The notes: generated from the letters alone by a model not told the origin. A stretch of 64,000 nt of DNA from Limnohabitans radicicola (GCF_014837235.1 NZ_JACYFT010000003.1:329660-393659), one strand, 5' to 3'; numbered from the stretch's first letter, positions 45,177 to 54,294 are shown. Translations and numbers: made by a program.

Positions 45177-47117
45177 ATGTTGAAAAAATCATTGTCAACC
45201 CTGTTCCGGCAAACATTGCGGCTTGCATTGTTTGGTCTGGTAGTCGCAGCCCAGACCAGTTGGGCTCAACCTGTTGTTGGGCAAACCTACAGGGACTTTC
45301 TGCCCATGGGGTCCGGGGCCAGCGTTCCGTTGCCTGAAGGGGTATGGAAAAGCACACACAACGATTCCATGTCGTTTCCAGGCGAGGTCTGGGAGATACA
45401 CGTTCTCAAGAACCAGACATTGGATGCAAAGGTGCCTTACCTGGTGGTCAGGCAAGAAACATTGCCAAGACCGTGGAACTCATCTTTGTGCCAAAGCATC
45501 AAGTCAACGCATCAAATCATGATGGACACACACGGTGCTGCGGCCAGTAGCCTGGTTCAAAAGTGTTCAATGGTGTTTGGTATCCGAGATTTTCAAGCCT
45601 GGAAACAAGGCATTGACACTTGGACTAATCAGTCTGACAAAAATTGGTGGAAAGCAGCACAACCCGGGATGTTGGATGACGTTCCGTCATTTAAAACCAG
45701 CGTGTTTCAGGTCTTGATGCAAGTTCAGCAATTCAATGGAAAAAAAATTCAGATTGATGCCTTTGTTCTGCCTCCAAAAGGTCTGACCGCGCCGAAATTT
45801 CGAGATGACTTTCGAAGTGGAACAACTCTACCTGAGCATGGAATTTTGAATGCATGGATTTCCATATATGTGGAAGCCATTCAGCAAAGTTTTTTCAATA
45901 AAAAGCCACAGCAAATCATGGCCTTGGCCTATCCAACCAAGACCTACGCTGATGCTCAAGGGCAGAGTAATCCACCGGCCACGGTTTTAGCGAGCAAAGT
46001 GGACACTCAAGCCGTTCGCGAGCTGGATGAGTCTTCCAGGGCCGAGGCCGCCAAGCGTCTGGACGAACCCCCAGCGCAACTCAAGGAGCAACCCAGAAAA
46101 ACAGCAGAGCTGGCTCAGCCACCGCGTGAAGCGGTGCCAAGCCCCGCTGTGCAAGAGGCCAAAAAGCCTGTCCCAGCCGTTGCTCCCGCGCCAATGGCAG
46201 CGGCTGCACCCGCTGTCGACAACGCCGAAAAACTGCGTCTGGAGCAAGAACGCAAAGCCATTGAAGACGACAAACGCAAGATGGCTGCGCAGCTCGAAGC
46301 CATGACTCAGATGTTGGCCAAGTTGCAGCAGGAGAACGCCGCAGCAGCGAAAGCCAAGGAAGCTGCCGCCGCCGCTGCGGTGGAACCACCCAAGCCTCAA
46401 CAGCCAGTGACCTATGCCAACCGCAAAGCGCTGGTCATTGGCAATGACAAATACACCGATGTGTCTCCACTGGCCAACGCTGCCGCTGACGCCGATGCCA
46501 TGGCCAAGTCATTGGAGGCGGTGGGATACAAGGTCTTCAAGCACCACAACCTGGGTGAGAAAAAATTCAAACAGGCCGTGCGCGATTTCCGCCAGCAACT
46601 CAATGGCGGTGACGAAGTCCTGTTCTTCTATGCCGGACACGGTGTCCAGCTGGGCAGCGCGAACTACCTGTTGCCCATCGACATCAAGGGCGAAGGTGAA
46701 GACCAGATCAAGGACGACGCCATCCTCCTTCAAAAAGTGCTGGACGACATGGAAGAGAAGAAAACCAAGTTTGCGCTCGCCGTGATCGACGCCTGCCGTG
46801 ACAACCCTTTCAAAGGCAAAGGCCGTGCACTGGGCGGGCGTGGCCTGGCCCCCACCACCGCTGCTACTGGGCAGATGATCATGTTCTCGGCCGGTTCGGG
46901 CCAGCAGGCGCTCGACCGCCTGGGTGACAACGACAAGGAAAAGAACGGCCTGTTCACCCGCATCTTCGTCAAGGAAATGCTCAAGCCCGGCCTCTCTGTG
47001 GACCGTGTGCTGCGCAATGTCCGCAACGAAGTGGTGCGCCTGGCCAAGTCGGTGGGCCACGAACAAACCCCGGCCCTGTACGACCAGGCGATCGGCGAGT
47101 TCTATTTCAAGCAGTGA
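45177..47117 (+). CDS. Exported caspase-fold protein with N-terminal domain and coiled coil
   Basis: The product is 646 residues. A signal peptide (LRLALFGLVVAAQTSWA) precedes an uncharacterised N-terminal domain at about 31-270 (WIS/WKS-type aromatic segments, several Cys). A Pro/Ala-rich linker and a coiled coil at about 349-395 (KLRLEQERKAIEDDKRKMAA) follow. The caspase domain is at about 412-646, with His488 in YAGHGVQ and Cys540 in DACRDNP, so the dyad is intact. The first 800 bases are visibly more AT-rich than the caspase part. It is followed at 33 bases by the histidine kinase gene, so the three genes form one operon. Confidence 0.88.
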   Translation: MLKKSLSTLFRQTLRLALFGLVVAAQTSWAQPVVGQTYRDFLPMGSGASVPLPEGVWKSTHNDSMSFPGEVWEIHVLKNQTLDAKVPYLVVRQETLPRPWNSSLCQSIKSTHQIMMDTHGAAASSLVQKCSMVFGIRDFQAWKQGIDTWTNQSDKNWWKAAQPGMLDDVPSFKTSVFQVLMQVQQFNGKKIQIDAFVLPPKGLTAPKFRDDFRSGTTLPEHGILNAWISIYVEAIQQSFFNKKPQQIMALAYPTKTYADAQGQSNPPATVLASKVDTQAVRELDESSRAEAAKRLDEPPAQLKEQPRKTAELAQPPREAVPSPAVQEAKKPVPAVAPAPMAAAAPAVDNAEKLRLEQERKAIEDDKRKMAAQLEAMTQMLAKLQQENAAAAKAKEAAAAAAVEPPKPQQPVTYANRKALVIGNDKYTDVSPLANAAADADAMAKSLEAVGYKVFKHHNLGEKKFKQAVRDFRQQLNGGDEVLFFYAGHGVQLGSANYLLPIDIKGEGEDQIKDDAILLQKVLDDMEEKKTKFALAVIDACRDNPFKGKGRALGGRGLAPTTAATGQMIMFSAGSGQQALDRLGDNDKEKNGLFTRIFVKEMLKPGLSVDRVLRNVRNEVVRLAKSVGHEQTPALYDQAIGEFYFKQ

Positions 47118-47150
47118 TCTGTGCTGGCTGGAGTCTCATAAACTCCGGTC

Positions 47151-49061
47151 ATGCGTTCACCCTTTGGTTTCATGCGTCTTGGCCTGATCACACTCTTCAG
47201 GCTTTTGGCGCTCTTGTGGCTCTTGCTCCCCGGTGCCAGCTGGGCGCAAGACCACATCCTTGAAAAAGCTTTCTGGACCGACGCCTCGGGGGGCGCCAGT
47301 TTTGAGCAAGCCCGCGCTGCCAGCTACACCCCTTACACCGGGGTGCTCAGCAAGGGCTTCAGTCGCGATGCGCAGTGGATCAAACTCACCATCGCAGGCG
47401 TCCCGCCAGGGGGCTCGGACAGCCTGGTGGTGCGGATCCGGCCGGTGTTTCTGGATGAAATCACCCTGTACGACCCGGTCGATCTGGCCCGTGGTCAGGC
47501 CGCCCGCACCACGGGCGACACCACGCCGCTGGCCTCGGCCGAGTTTGAATCGCTGAACTACGCGTTCGTCATTCCGGCGCAAAGCACGCCGCGTGACATC
47601 TGGCTGCGCCTGTCCACCACCAGCACACAGCTCATGCATGTCGAAGTGCTCACGCCGCGCGAGATGCTGCGTCAGGAGCACAGCCTGTGGCTGGTGTACT
47701 CGGCCTTGCTCGCGCTCATCCTGTCCTTTCTGGTCTGGGTGCTGCTGGCCTGGTTGCGCGACCGTGACCCGGTCAACGGCATGTTTGTGTTGCGCCAGAC
47801 GGTCATTCTGATCTTCACGGCCAGTTTTCTGGGTTACCACCGCATTCTTCTGGCCGATGTACTGGACCCCATTTCGCAAGACATGTTGTACAGCTGGTTG
47901 GTCCTGCTCAGCACCGCCTCGTCCTTCGCGTTTGAATACCGCTTCCTGCGCGAATACCACCTGCCGCGCTGGGGGCATGTGTTGCTCAGTGGCTTGCTGG
48001 TGGCATCCGCTACTTTGGCCATGCTCATGCTGCTCGGGTACAAACTCACCGCCTTGGGCGGCAACATGGCGCTCAACGGCGTGGGTCTGATCAGCCTGAT
48101 GCTGGTGTCTTTCAGCCTGCAACCCCGACCGACCGATGCAGCCAATGCTTACAGCTACTACCTGCCCAAGCCTGCGGTGGTTGGCTACTACGTCACCATC
48201 GTGCTGGTACTGGCGTTCAGCATCTTGCCCAGCCTGGGGGTTCTGCAAGGCAACATGCTCTCCGTCTATGGCGTGCTGCTGTATGGCCTGATCTCTGGTC
48301 TGTTCATGACCAGCTTGCTGGTGGTGCGTTCACGTCAACTCGAACGCATCCGGGTGGAGGTGGCCAACAGCCTGTTTTTGTCACGGGAGCAACTGGCTTT
48401 TGAAAAACAGCGCCGCCAGGACCAAACCCAGCTGCTGAGCATGCTCATGCATGAACTTAAAACCCCTCTCGCGGTCATCGACATGGCCGTCAGCACCCGC
48501 ACCAGCGACGGCCGCACGGCCGACTTCGTCACCCGTGCAGTCCACAACATCAAGGGCATTCTTGACCGCTGCATCCAGACCGACCGCATGGTCGATCGCG
48601 AATTCAAGCTCCAGACGCAAACCTTTGTGATGTCAGACCAGTTGCAACAGTGGCTGCAAGACCGGCAAGAGGGGGCTGAACGCGTTCGCGCCCACATCGC
48701 GCCGGACCTGCGGCTGAGCAGCGACCTCCAATGCATCCAGATCATCGCCAACAACCTCCTTGACAACGCTTTCAAGCACGGTGACGCACAAGCCCCTGTC
48801 GATGTGCGCCTGATCGCACAGGTCGGCGACGATGCCCGCCCCGGGCTGCTTCTGTCGGTCAGCAGCCGACCCGGTCCTTCAGGCTGGCCAGACGCCGAGC
48901 AACTCTTTGCCAAGTACTACCGCAGCAGTAGCGCCCAGCGCCAATCGGGCACGGGCCTGGGGCTCTACCTCTCGCACAAGCTGGCTGCGCAACTCGGCGG
49001 TACGTTGCGCTACAGTCCTGACGCCGAACACATCCGATTTGAACTATGGCTGCCCACCTGA
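47151..49061 (+). CDS. 7TM-type sensor histidine kinase
   Basis: This is a membrane sensor kinase of 636 residues. A signal peptide ends near residue 32. A periplasmic 7TMR-DISMED2-like domain lies at about 35-175, seven helices at about 180-392, and a coiled linker follows. The HisKA site is His434 in MLMHELKTPLAVI. The ATPase has the N-box IIANNLLDNAFKHG (Asn539) and the G-box SGTGLGLYLS. The usual DxGxG between them is replaced by SRPGPSG, so an ATP contact may differ. It overlaps the response regulator by 16 bases. Confidence 0.9.
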   Translation: MRSPFGFMRLGLITLFRLLALLWLLLPGASWAQDHILEKAFWTDASGGASFEQARAASYTPYTGVLSKGFSRDAQWIKLTIAGVPPGGSDSLVVRIRPVFLDEITLYDPVDLARGQAARTTGDTTPLASAEFESLNYAFVIPAQSTPRDIWLRLSTTSTQLMHVEVLTPREMLRQEHSLWLVYSALLALILSFLVWVLLAWLRDRDPVNGMFVLRQTVILIFTASFLGYHRILLADVLDPISQDMLYSWLVLLSTASSFAFEYRFLREYHLPRWGHVLLSGLLVASATLAMLMLLGYKLTALGGNMALNGVGLISLMLVSFSLQPRPTDAANAYSYYLPKPAVVGYYVTIVLVLAFSILPSLGVLQGNMLSVYGVLLYGLISGLFMTSLLVVRSRQLERIRVEVANSLFLSREQLAFEKQRRQDQTQLLSMLMHELKTPLAVIDMAVSTRTSDGRTADFVTRAVHNIKGILDRCIQTDRMVDREFKLQTQTFVMSDQLQQWLQDRQEGAERVRAHIAPDLRLSSDLQCIQIIANNLLDNAFKHGDAQAPVDVRLIAQVGDDARPGLLLSVSSRPGPSGWPDAEQLFAKYYRSSSAQRQSGTGLGLYLSHKLAAQLGGTLRYSPDAEHIRFELWLPT

Positions 49062-49744
49062 GCATCGTCCTCGTTGAAGACAACGACGACCTGCGCGAAC
49101 TCACCGCCGACGCGCTGCGCGCCGAAGGCCACCACGTGGTCGCGCTCAGCTGCGCCGAAGAACTCGAAGACAAAGCCCGGGGTGTGGCGGCAGACCTCTT
49201 TTTGATCGACCTCAACCTGCCTGGGGAAAACGGCTTCAGCCTCTCGCGCCGCATTCGCCAGGTGCAGCCCCTGGTGGGCATCATCATCGTCTCTGCCCGC
49301 TCCGAACTGCAGGACAAGGTCGACGGCTACGACTGCGGCGCTGATGCGTACTTGCCCAAACCCGTGCCCTTCGAAGAACTGCGTGCCGCCATCAGCAGCT
49401 TTGCACGCCGTCGCCAGGCCCAGCTAACCACCCAGCTGGGTCCCCAAGGCGGACTGCGCCTGCAGCAGCGCGAACTGCATGGCCCCTCGGGTCAAGTGCA
49501 TCTGACCCATGCCGAAGAAAGCCTGCTCACCGCTTTTGCCCGTGCGCCCTCGGGCCGTCTGGAAAACTGGCAACTGCTCGAACTGTTTGGCATGGACAGT
49601 GCCGAGGTCAGCAAGACCAGCCTCGAAGTGCGCATCACCCGCCTGCGCAAGAAGCTCAGTCAGGTCGGCGTGGAAGGCCAGTCGCTTGAATCCATCCGCA
49701 GCGTGGGCTACCAATTGCACTTGCCTGTGCAGCTCATGGCTTGA
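49046..49744 (+). CDS. OmpR-type response regulator
   Basis: This is the partner of the histidine kinase, 232 residues. The receiver has the acidic pair in LVEDNDD, phosphoacceptor Asp55 in LFLIDLNLPG, and Lys105 in YLPKPV. The C-terminal winged helix (about 135-228) includes SLEVRITRLRKKL and SIRSVGYQL. That half is clearly homologous to the two stand-alone proteins encoded at 50.0 and 54.5 kb. It is translationally coupled to the kinase. Confidence 0.92.
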   Translation: MAAHLSIVLVEDNDDLRELTADALRAEGHHVVALSCAEELEDKARGVAADLFLIDLNLPGENGFSLSRRIRQVQPLVGIIIVSARSELQDKVDGYDCGADAYLPKPVPFEELRAAISSFARRRQAQLTTQLGPQGGLRLQQRELHGPSGQVHLTHAEESLLTAFARAPSGRLENWQLLELFGMDSAEVSKTSLEVRITRLRKKLSQVGVEGQSLESIRSVGYQLHLPVQLMA

Positions 49745-49746
49745 CT

Positions 49747-49820
49747 TGCAGGAGCCCCGCTTACGGGGCGATGCGTGTCTGAATCCTGCGCCCCATCGCG
49801 GCGAGGGCGCCGCTCCTACA
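49747..49820. repeat. Dispersed GC-rich palindromic repeat, copy 4
   Basis: This copy begins TGCAGGAGCCCCGC and ends GGGCGCCGCTCCTACA. The CATCGCGGCGAGGGCGCCG part matches copy 1 closely. It directly follows the response regulator stop. Confidence 0.68.
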
Positions 49821-49848
49821 GACTAGAGAGTTCCTTCAATAACCTGCA

Positions 49849-49866
49849 TAAACCTTTTTAAACCTT
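49849..49866 (+). promoter_or_regulatory. Tandem TAAACCTT sites, 10 bp apart
   Basis: TAAACCTT occurs at 49849 and again at 49859, exactly one helix turn later. It lies between the response regulator and the first stand-alone winged-helix gene. The site is not found before the second winged-helix gene, so its meaning is unclear. Confidence 0.35.
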
Positions 49867-49902
49867 CAATTTGTGGCCCTTGGGTTGGCAAATTTAGCAA
49901 TT

Positions 49903-49944
49903 TGAAAGCGATTGAAAGCTTTCTATCAATTAATTTCCTTTAAT
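49903..49944 (+). promoter_or_regulatory. Tandem TGAAAGC sites and -10-like box before winged-helix gene 1
   Basis: TGAAAGC lies at 49903 and 49913, one helix turn apart, within TTGAAAGCGATTGAAAGC. A -10-like TTTAAT starts 26 bases after the second copy. The same arrangement with the same 26-base distance occurs before the second winged-helix gene. Tandem 10-bp sites are typical for OmpR-family binding, so these are candidate operators. Confidence 0.6.
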
Positions 49945-49974
49945 CGGCAGCATCTGTAAAACCGTCAGCATGCT

Positions 49975-50271
49975 GTGCTCACTCTTCACAAACTCGATCT
50001 GACCGGACCCTCTGGCTCTGTCCGCATCACAGCCACCGAGGCCACCTTGCTCCAGGCGTTTGCGCAGTCGCCTGATGCGCGGCTGGGCTTTGACCAGGTG
50101 GCCCAGTGCATGGGTGTGCCCATGTCCGAAGCGCAGAAATCCAACATCCAGGTGCGCATGGTGCGCTTGCGCAAAAAGCTGCACGAGGTCGGTGCCGAAG
50201 GCGCCGTCATCGAAGCCATCCGCAACGTGGGCTACCAGTTCTTTGACGAACTGGACATCCGCAAACCCTGA
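49975..50271 (+). CDS. Stand-alone OmpR-type winged-helix protein 1 (no receiver)
   Basis: This is a DNA-binding domain of 98 residues that corresponds to the C-terminal part of OmpR-type regulators with no receiver domain. Matching blocks are LTGPSGSVRITATEATLLQAFAQ, VRMVRLRKKLHEVG and IEAIRNVGYQFF. Residue for residue it is close to the response regulator's end and almost identical to the protein at 54.5 kb. The GTG start is fixed by an in-frame stop 18 bases upstream, and it has no ribosome site. It precedes the RTX-like gene by 105 bases. It probably regulates surface genes independently of phosphorylation. Confidence 0.75.
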   Translation: MLTLHKLDLTGPSGSVRITATEATLLQAFAQSPDARLGFDQVAQCMGVPMSEAQKSNIQVRMVRLRKKLHEVGAEGAVIEAIRNVGYQFFDELDIRKP

Positions 50272-50376
50272 ACCAGCGCGCCACGAACAGGTCAATTCGT
50301 TCAACAAACTGCATTGAGATGTGGGCTTCGGCACATCAGCTTGTAAATCATTCACACAGAAAGCATCGGAATCGCC

Positions 50377-53300
50377 ATGGCATTTAATTACTCAGATTTG
50401 CTGGATGAGCTTCCCCTGACTTCCGCTTATCGCCGGAAAAAACAGCCCTACAGCCTGGAGACAGCGGGATCGCACTATGTCAACGGCGTGCAAATGGTTC
50501 CTGGTGCACCAGGTTTCACTGAAGAAGCCTCGTACAAGATGTGGGCTGAGGTGCTGGGGTTGTCATCTGCGCGAATCTCTGCTCCCACTGTAGCCACCAA
50601 TGGCAATGACACCTTGGCGGGCAGCGCAGGCAACGATACGCTTGGCGGCCTGGCTGGGGCAGACAATTTGAGTGGGGCCGGAGGCGATGACACCTTCAAC
50701 GTGACCAACACGGCAGATGACGGCAATGACACCATTGACGGTGGCAGTGGCACGGACACCATTGTGGTGGCGCCAGCGCAGACACTGGTGTTTGCGGCGG
50801 TGGATGGGAACATCACCAACGTGGAAAACATCACTGTGGGTGCAGGCTCCAGTTTGACGATGACAGGTCAGACCGAGGGCTTCAACATCACAGCCAGTAC
50901 CGGCAATGACACGATCGTGTCCGGCGCAGGCAACGACACCATCGTGGCGGGTGCAGGCGCTGACAGCATCGCAGGTGGTGGTGGTGCTGACAGCATTGAC
51001 GTGGGCGCAGATGCCGATGTGGATACGGTGGTTCTTGGGGCTTCCGCTCACAGCTATGCAGGCTCGATCACCTCCGGCACCACTAACCTGAGCGCCAGCA
51101 TCGATGTCGTGAGCAACCTGGTGGCGGGTGACCGCTTGGATTTGACCGCGCTGGGTCTGAACAGCAGCGTCAATGGGTCGGCAGTCATCAGCAACCTGGC
51201 GGCGGTCTCGACAGCCGGAACCTGGGGGATGATCCAGGGAACGTATGTTGGTGGGGTATTCACCCAAAATACCGGGTCCAACACGCACACCCTGCTCGTC
51301 TATGACACGGACGGTGTGGCCAACGGGGCCTTGGGGGCCATGGTGCTGGTGGGTTTGTTGGCCGGATCGGCGGTCAACGGCATGATCACACTGGCCCCGC
51401 CAGGCAACAACATCACCGGTACCGTGGGCAACGACACGCTCATCGGCGCAGCCGGAGACGATACGGTGAGTGGCCTGGCGGGTGCCGACAGTCTGAGTGG
51501 TGCGGGTGGCAACGACATCTTCAACGTGACCAACACAGCCAGTGATGGCAATGACACCATCGATGGTGGTAGTGGCACAGACACGATTGCCGTGGCGGCA
51601 GCGAATACGCTGGTGTTCGCCGCGGTGGACGCCAACATCACCAACGTGGAAAACATCACTGTGGGTGCAGGCTCCAGTTTGACACTGACGGGCCAGACCG
51701 AAGGCTTCAACATCACCGGCGGAAGCGGCAACGAAACGATCGTGGCCGGTGCGGGCAATGACACCATCACCGGCGGTGCGGGCACTGACGCCATCAATGC
51801 CGGTGGCGGCAACAACACCGTGACCGATGCCGGGCAAGGCACAGACACGATCACGCACAACACCGCTGGCGCCACGGTTGCCATCACCGTGACGGGGGCA
51901 GGGGCCGGTAATTTGGTATTTTTGAACGCATCGCAGCCTGGTGTCACAGTCACGGTCGCCACCACTGGCAACTCGTTTGTCAGTGCACCAAGCTCCACGG
52001 CAGGGGTGAGCATCACGGGCAACACAGGCAACGATACCCAGTATGGCGGCAGCGGCGCCGACACGCTGGTGGGCGGCAATGGCGATGACAGTCTCACGGG
52101 TTATGCGGGCAACGACAACATCAACGGTGGGGCCGGCATCGATACCCTGGAAGGCGGCACAGGCAATGACACCTTCATTGGGGGCGCAGGTGCGGACACC
52201 ATCGGGGCAACGTCCTCGTCTTCAACTGCCATGAGTCCCGCCGACATCGACACGGTCATCCTGACAGCGGCCACCGACAGTTATGTGGGCAGCATCGTCT
52301 CGGGGACCACGGTACTGAGCGCAACGATCGATTGGCTCATCAACATGGGCGACAACGACGTCATCGATTTGACCGCCCTGGGGCTCAACACGTCCATCCA
52401 TGGTGCGGCCATCACCACCAATCTGGCGGACATTTCGGCAGCAGGCAGCTGGGGTCTGGTGCTGGGTACTTACAGTGGGGGTAAATTCACCCAGAATACC
52501 GGTGCGGATGAGCATACCCTGTTGGTGTATGACCTCGACGGCGTGGCCGGCGGCAACCTGGGCGCAATGTTGTTGCGCAGCTCCCTGGTGAAGGGCAATG
52601 CCGTCAACGGCGTGATCACCCTTTTGAGCCTGGACCAAACCCTTGTCGGCACCAGTGGCGCGGACACGCTGACGGGTGGGTATGGCAATGACACGATCAC
52701 CGGTAACGCAGGCGACGACCTGATCAACGGGGGGCTCGGCCTCAACACGGTCACGGATGCGGGCAATGGCAACGACACGATCATTCACAACAGCAGTGGT
52801 GCGACGGTGACCGTTGCTGTCACAGGCACTGGCACGGTGACGCTGACGGCCTCGACCGGGGGCGCGACGGCCAACAGTGCAGCTGGCGTGAACACCTATG
52901 TGGATGCCTCCACCTCCACGGCGGCCGTCACCCTCAATGGCAATTCGGGCAATGACACCTTGCTCGGTGGCGGCGGCAATGACACGATCAATGCCGGTGC
53001 GGGAGCGGACAGCATCGTTGCTGGCGCAGGCAATGACACGGTGGTGTTTGATTCCGTGGCAGCCTTGGCCGCTGACGTTGCTGTCATGGGCGGGGCGGGA
53101 GCCTTTGACACCATTGCATTGAAGACAGGCGGCCCTGCCTCGACCTTGACCGATGCTGCCTTTGCCAACGTCAGTGGGTTCGAGGTCCTGGACATCAATA
53201 ACAGCAATAACAACACAGGTCTTCAGACCGTGACCCTCGGACCGAACTCCAATGCGGCTTTCCCTACGGGCATTTCTTTCGTAGTAGCCAATGCCGCCGT

Positions 53301-54294
53301 GGGTCTGAATTTGCAAGGTGGGCTCTCGACCGTGCCCATATCGATGCTTACGATTAACGGTGGAACTGCCTATGCCGACACCATCGTGGGCGGCAGCGGA
53401 AACGACAGTTTGAAGGGCGGGGACGGCGCCGACAACCTGAGTGGTGGTGACGGGGATGACAGCTTCTACGTGAATATGACTACAGGCGACGATAACGACA
53501 CCATCTCGGGTGGAAATGGCTCGGACACCATTGTTGTTGGATATTCTGTGGCGTCAGGTTCCGCCGTCAATTTCACCAACGATGCAAACCTTTCAGGCGT
53601 GGAGAACGTCACCCTTTGGTCAGGCTCGAACATCTGGTCTTCCATCAATCTGGCGGGGCAAACCGAAGCCTTCAACATCGTTGGGTCAAGTGCAAATAAT
53701 TCCGTCGTGAGCGGTGCCGGCAACGACACCATCAGCAGTGGCAATGGCCAAGACACGATCCAGGGCGGGGCTGGAAACGATCAGATCGATTTATCCGAAA
53801 CCACCGCTGCCATCGATACCCTTGTTTTTTCTGCCGCAGCCTCCAACGGCGTGGACACGGTCAGCGGGTTCAACCGTGGGGCCAGTTCTGGCGATGTGCT
53901 CAAGGTGGCAGGCTTGGCCACGCTGGTGGGTTCTGGGGCCACAGGCGGTGTGGCGGCCACCAACGCCATTTATGTCGGTGCCAGCAGCGCAGGCACCAAA
54001 GGCAACACCGCCGTCAGCAAGGTGGTGGTGATTGCCGCAGCAGACAACGCCGCTGCCGACTGGAACGATGTCGTTGCCCAAATCGGCGGGGCTTTGACCG
54101 TGGCGGGCGACACGACGGCGGGCAACGCCAACACGGCGGTCCTCATCTCCAACGGGGTTGACACGCGTGTTTACCTCTTCTCGGACGATGCGACCAACAA
54201 CACCACCGTCGAGTCCAGTGAGTTGACCTGGGTGGCCACTTTGACCGGTGTTTTGACGACTGGCTTTACAGAAAACAACTTTGCACTCACTTGA
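50377..54294 (+). CDS. Large RTX-like calcium-binding surface or secreted protein
   Basis: This is a 1305-residue repeat protein with low Cys content. The N-terminal 70 residues (FNYSDLLDELPLTSAYRRKK) lack a signal peptide. From about residue 73 there are clusters of RTX nonapeptides such as GSGNDTLKGG-type segments (GGAGADTIG, GGNGDDSLTG, GGDGDDSFYV), split by longer beta-rich domains. An internal unit of about 275 residues is duplicated and partly triplicated. The C-terminal 150 residues (ISNGVDTRVYLFSDDATNN, FTENNFALT) look like the end of a surface-protein family exported by type I secretion. No type I genes are in the window. Confidence 0.85.
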   Translation: MAFNYSDLLDELPLTSAYRRKKQPYSLETAGSHYVNGVQMVPGAPGFTEEASYKMWAEVLGLSSARISAPTVATNGNDTLAGSAGNDTLGGLAGADNLSGAGGDDTFNVTNTADDGNDTIDGGSGTDTIVVAPAQTLVFAAVDGNITNVENITVGAGSSLTMTGQTEGFNITASTGNDTIVSGAGNDTIVAGAGADSIAGGGGADSIDVGADADVDTVVLGASAHSYAGSITSGTTNLSASIDVVSNLVAGDRLDLTALGLNSSVNGSAVISNLAAVSTAGTWGMIQGTYVGGVFTQNTGSNTHTLLVYDTDGVANGALGAMVLVGLLAGSAVNGMITLAPPGNNITGTVGNDTLIGAAGDDTVSGLAGADSLSGAGGNDIFNVTNTASDGNDTIDGGSGTDTIAVAAANTLVFAAVDANITNVENITVGAGSSLTLTGQTEGFNITGGSGNETIVAGAGNDTITGGAGTDAINAGGGNNTVTDAGQGTDTITHNTAGATVAITVTGAGAGNLVFLNASQPGVTVTVATTGNSFVSAPSSTAGVSITGNTGNDTQYGGSGADTLVGGNGDDSLTGYAGNDNINGGAGIDTLEGGTGNDTFIGGAGADTIGATSSSSTAMSPADIDTVILTAATDSYVGSIVSGTTVLSATIDWLINMGDNDVIDLTALGLNTSIHGAAITTNLADISAAGSWGLVLGTYSGGKFTQNTGADEHTLLVYDLDGVAGGNLGAMLLRSSLVKGNAVNGVITLLSLDQTLVGTSGADTLTGGYGNDTITGNAGDDLINGGLGLNTVTDAGNGNDTIIHNSSGATVTVAVTGTGTVTLTASTGGATANSAAGVNTYVDASTSTAAVTLNGNSGNDTLLGGGGNDTINAGAGADSIVAGAGNDTVVFDSVAALAADVAVMGGAGAFDTIALKTGGPASTLTDAAFANVSGFEVLDINNSNNNTGLQTVTLGPNSNAAFPTGISFVVANAAVGLNLQGGLSTVPISMLTINGGTAYADTIVGGSGNDSLKGGDGADNLSGGDGDDSFYVNMTTGDDNDTISGGNGSDTIVVGYSVASGSAVNFTNDANLSGVENVTLWSGSNIWSSINLAGQTEAFNIVGSSANNSVVSGAGNDTISSGNGQDTIQGGAGNDQIDLSETTAAIDTLVFSAAASNGVDTVSGFNRGASSGDVLKVAGLATLVGSGATGGVAATNAIYVGASSAGTKGNTAVSKVVVIAAADNAAADWNDVVAQIGGALTVAGDTTAGNANTAVLISNGVDTRVYLFSDDATNNTTVESSELTWVATLTGVLTTGFTENNFALT
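50596..51720 (+). repeat. Internal 825-bp duplication in the RTX-like gene
   Basis: The stretch beginning near 50596 is repeated about 825 bases later, for example around 50662 and 51487. The matching part includes the codons for FNVTNTA-DGNDTIDGGSGTD and NITNVENITVGAGSSL. Identity is high in DNA, so this is a recent duplication or one kept by gene conversion. Confidence 0.7.

Noticed and set aside
50596..54000. CRISPR-like or satellite array
   Set aside because: The repeated GGCAATGACAC-type bases are codons of RTX repeats in one open frame and lack regular spacers.
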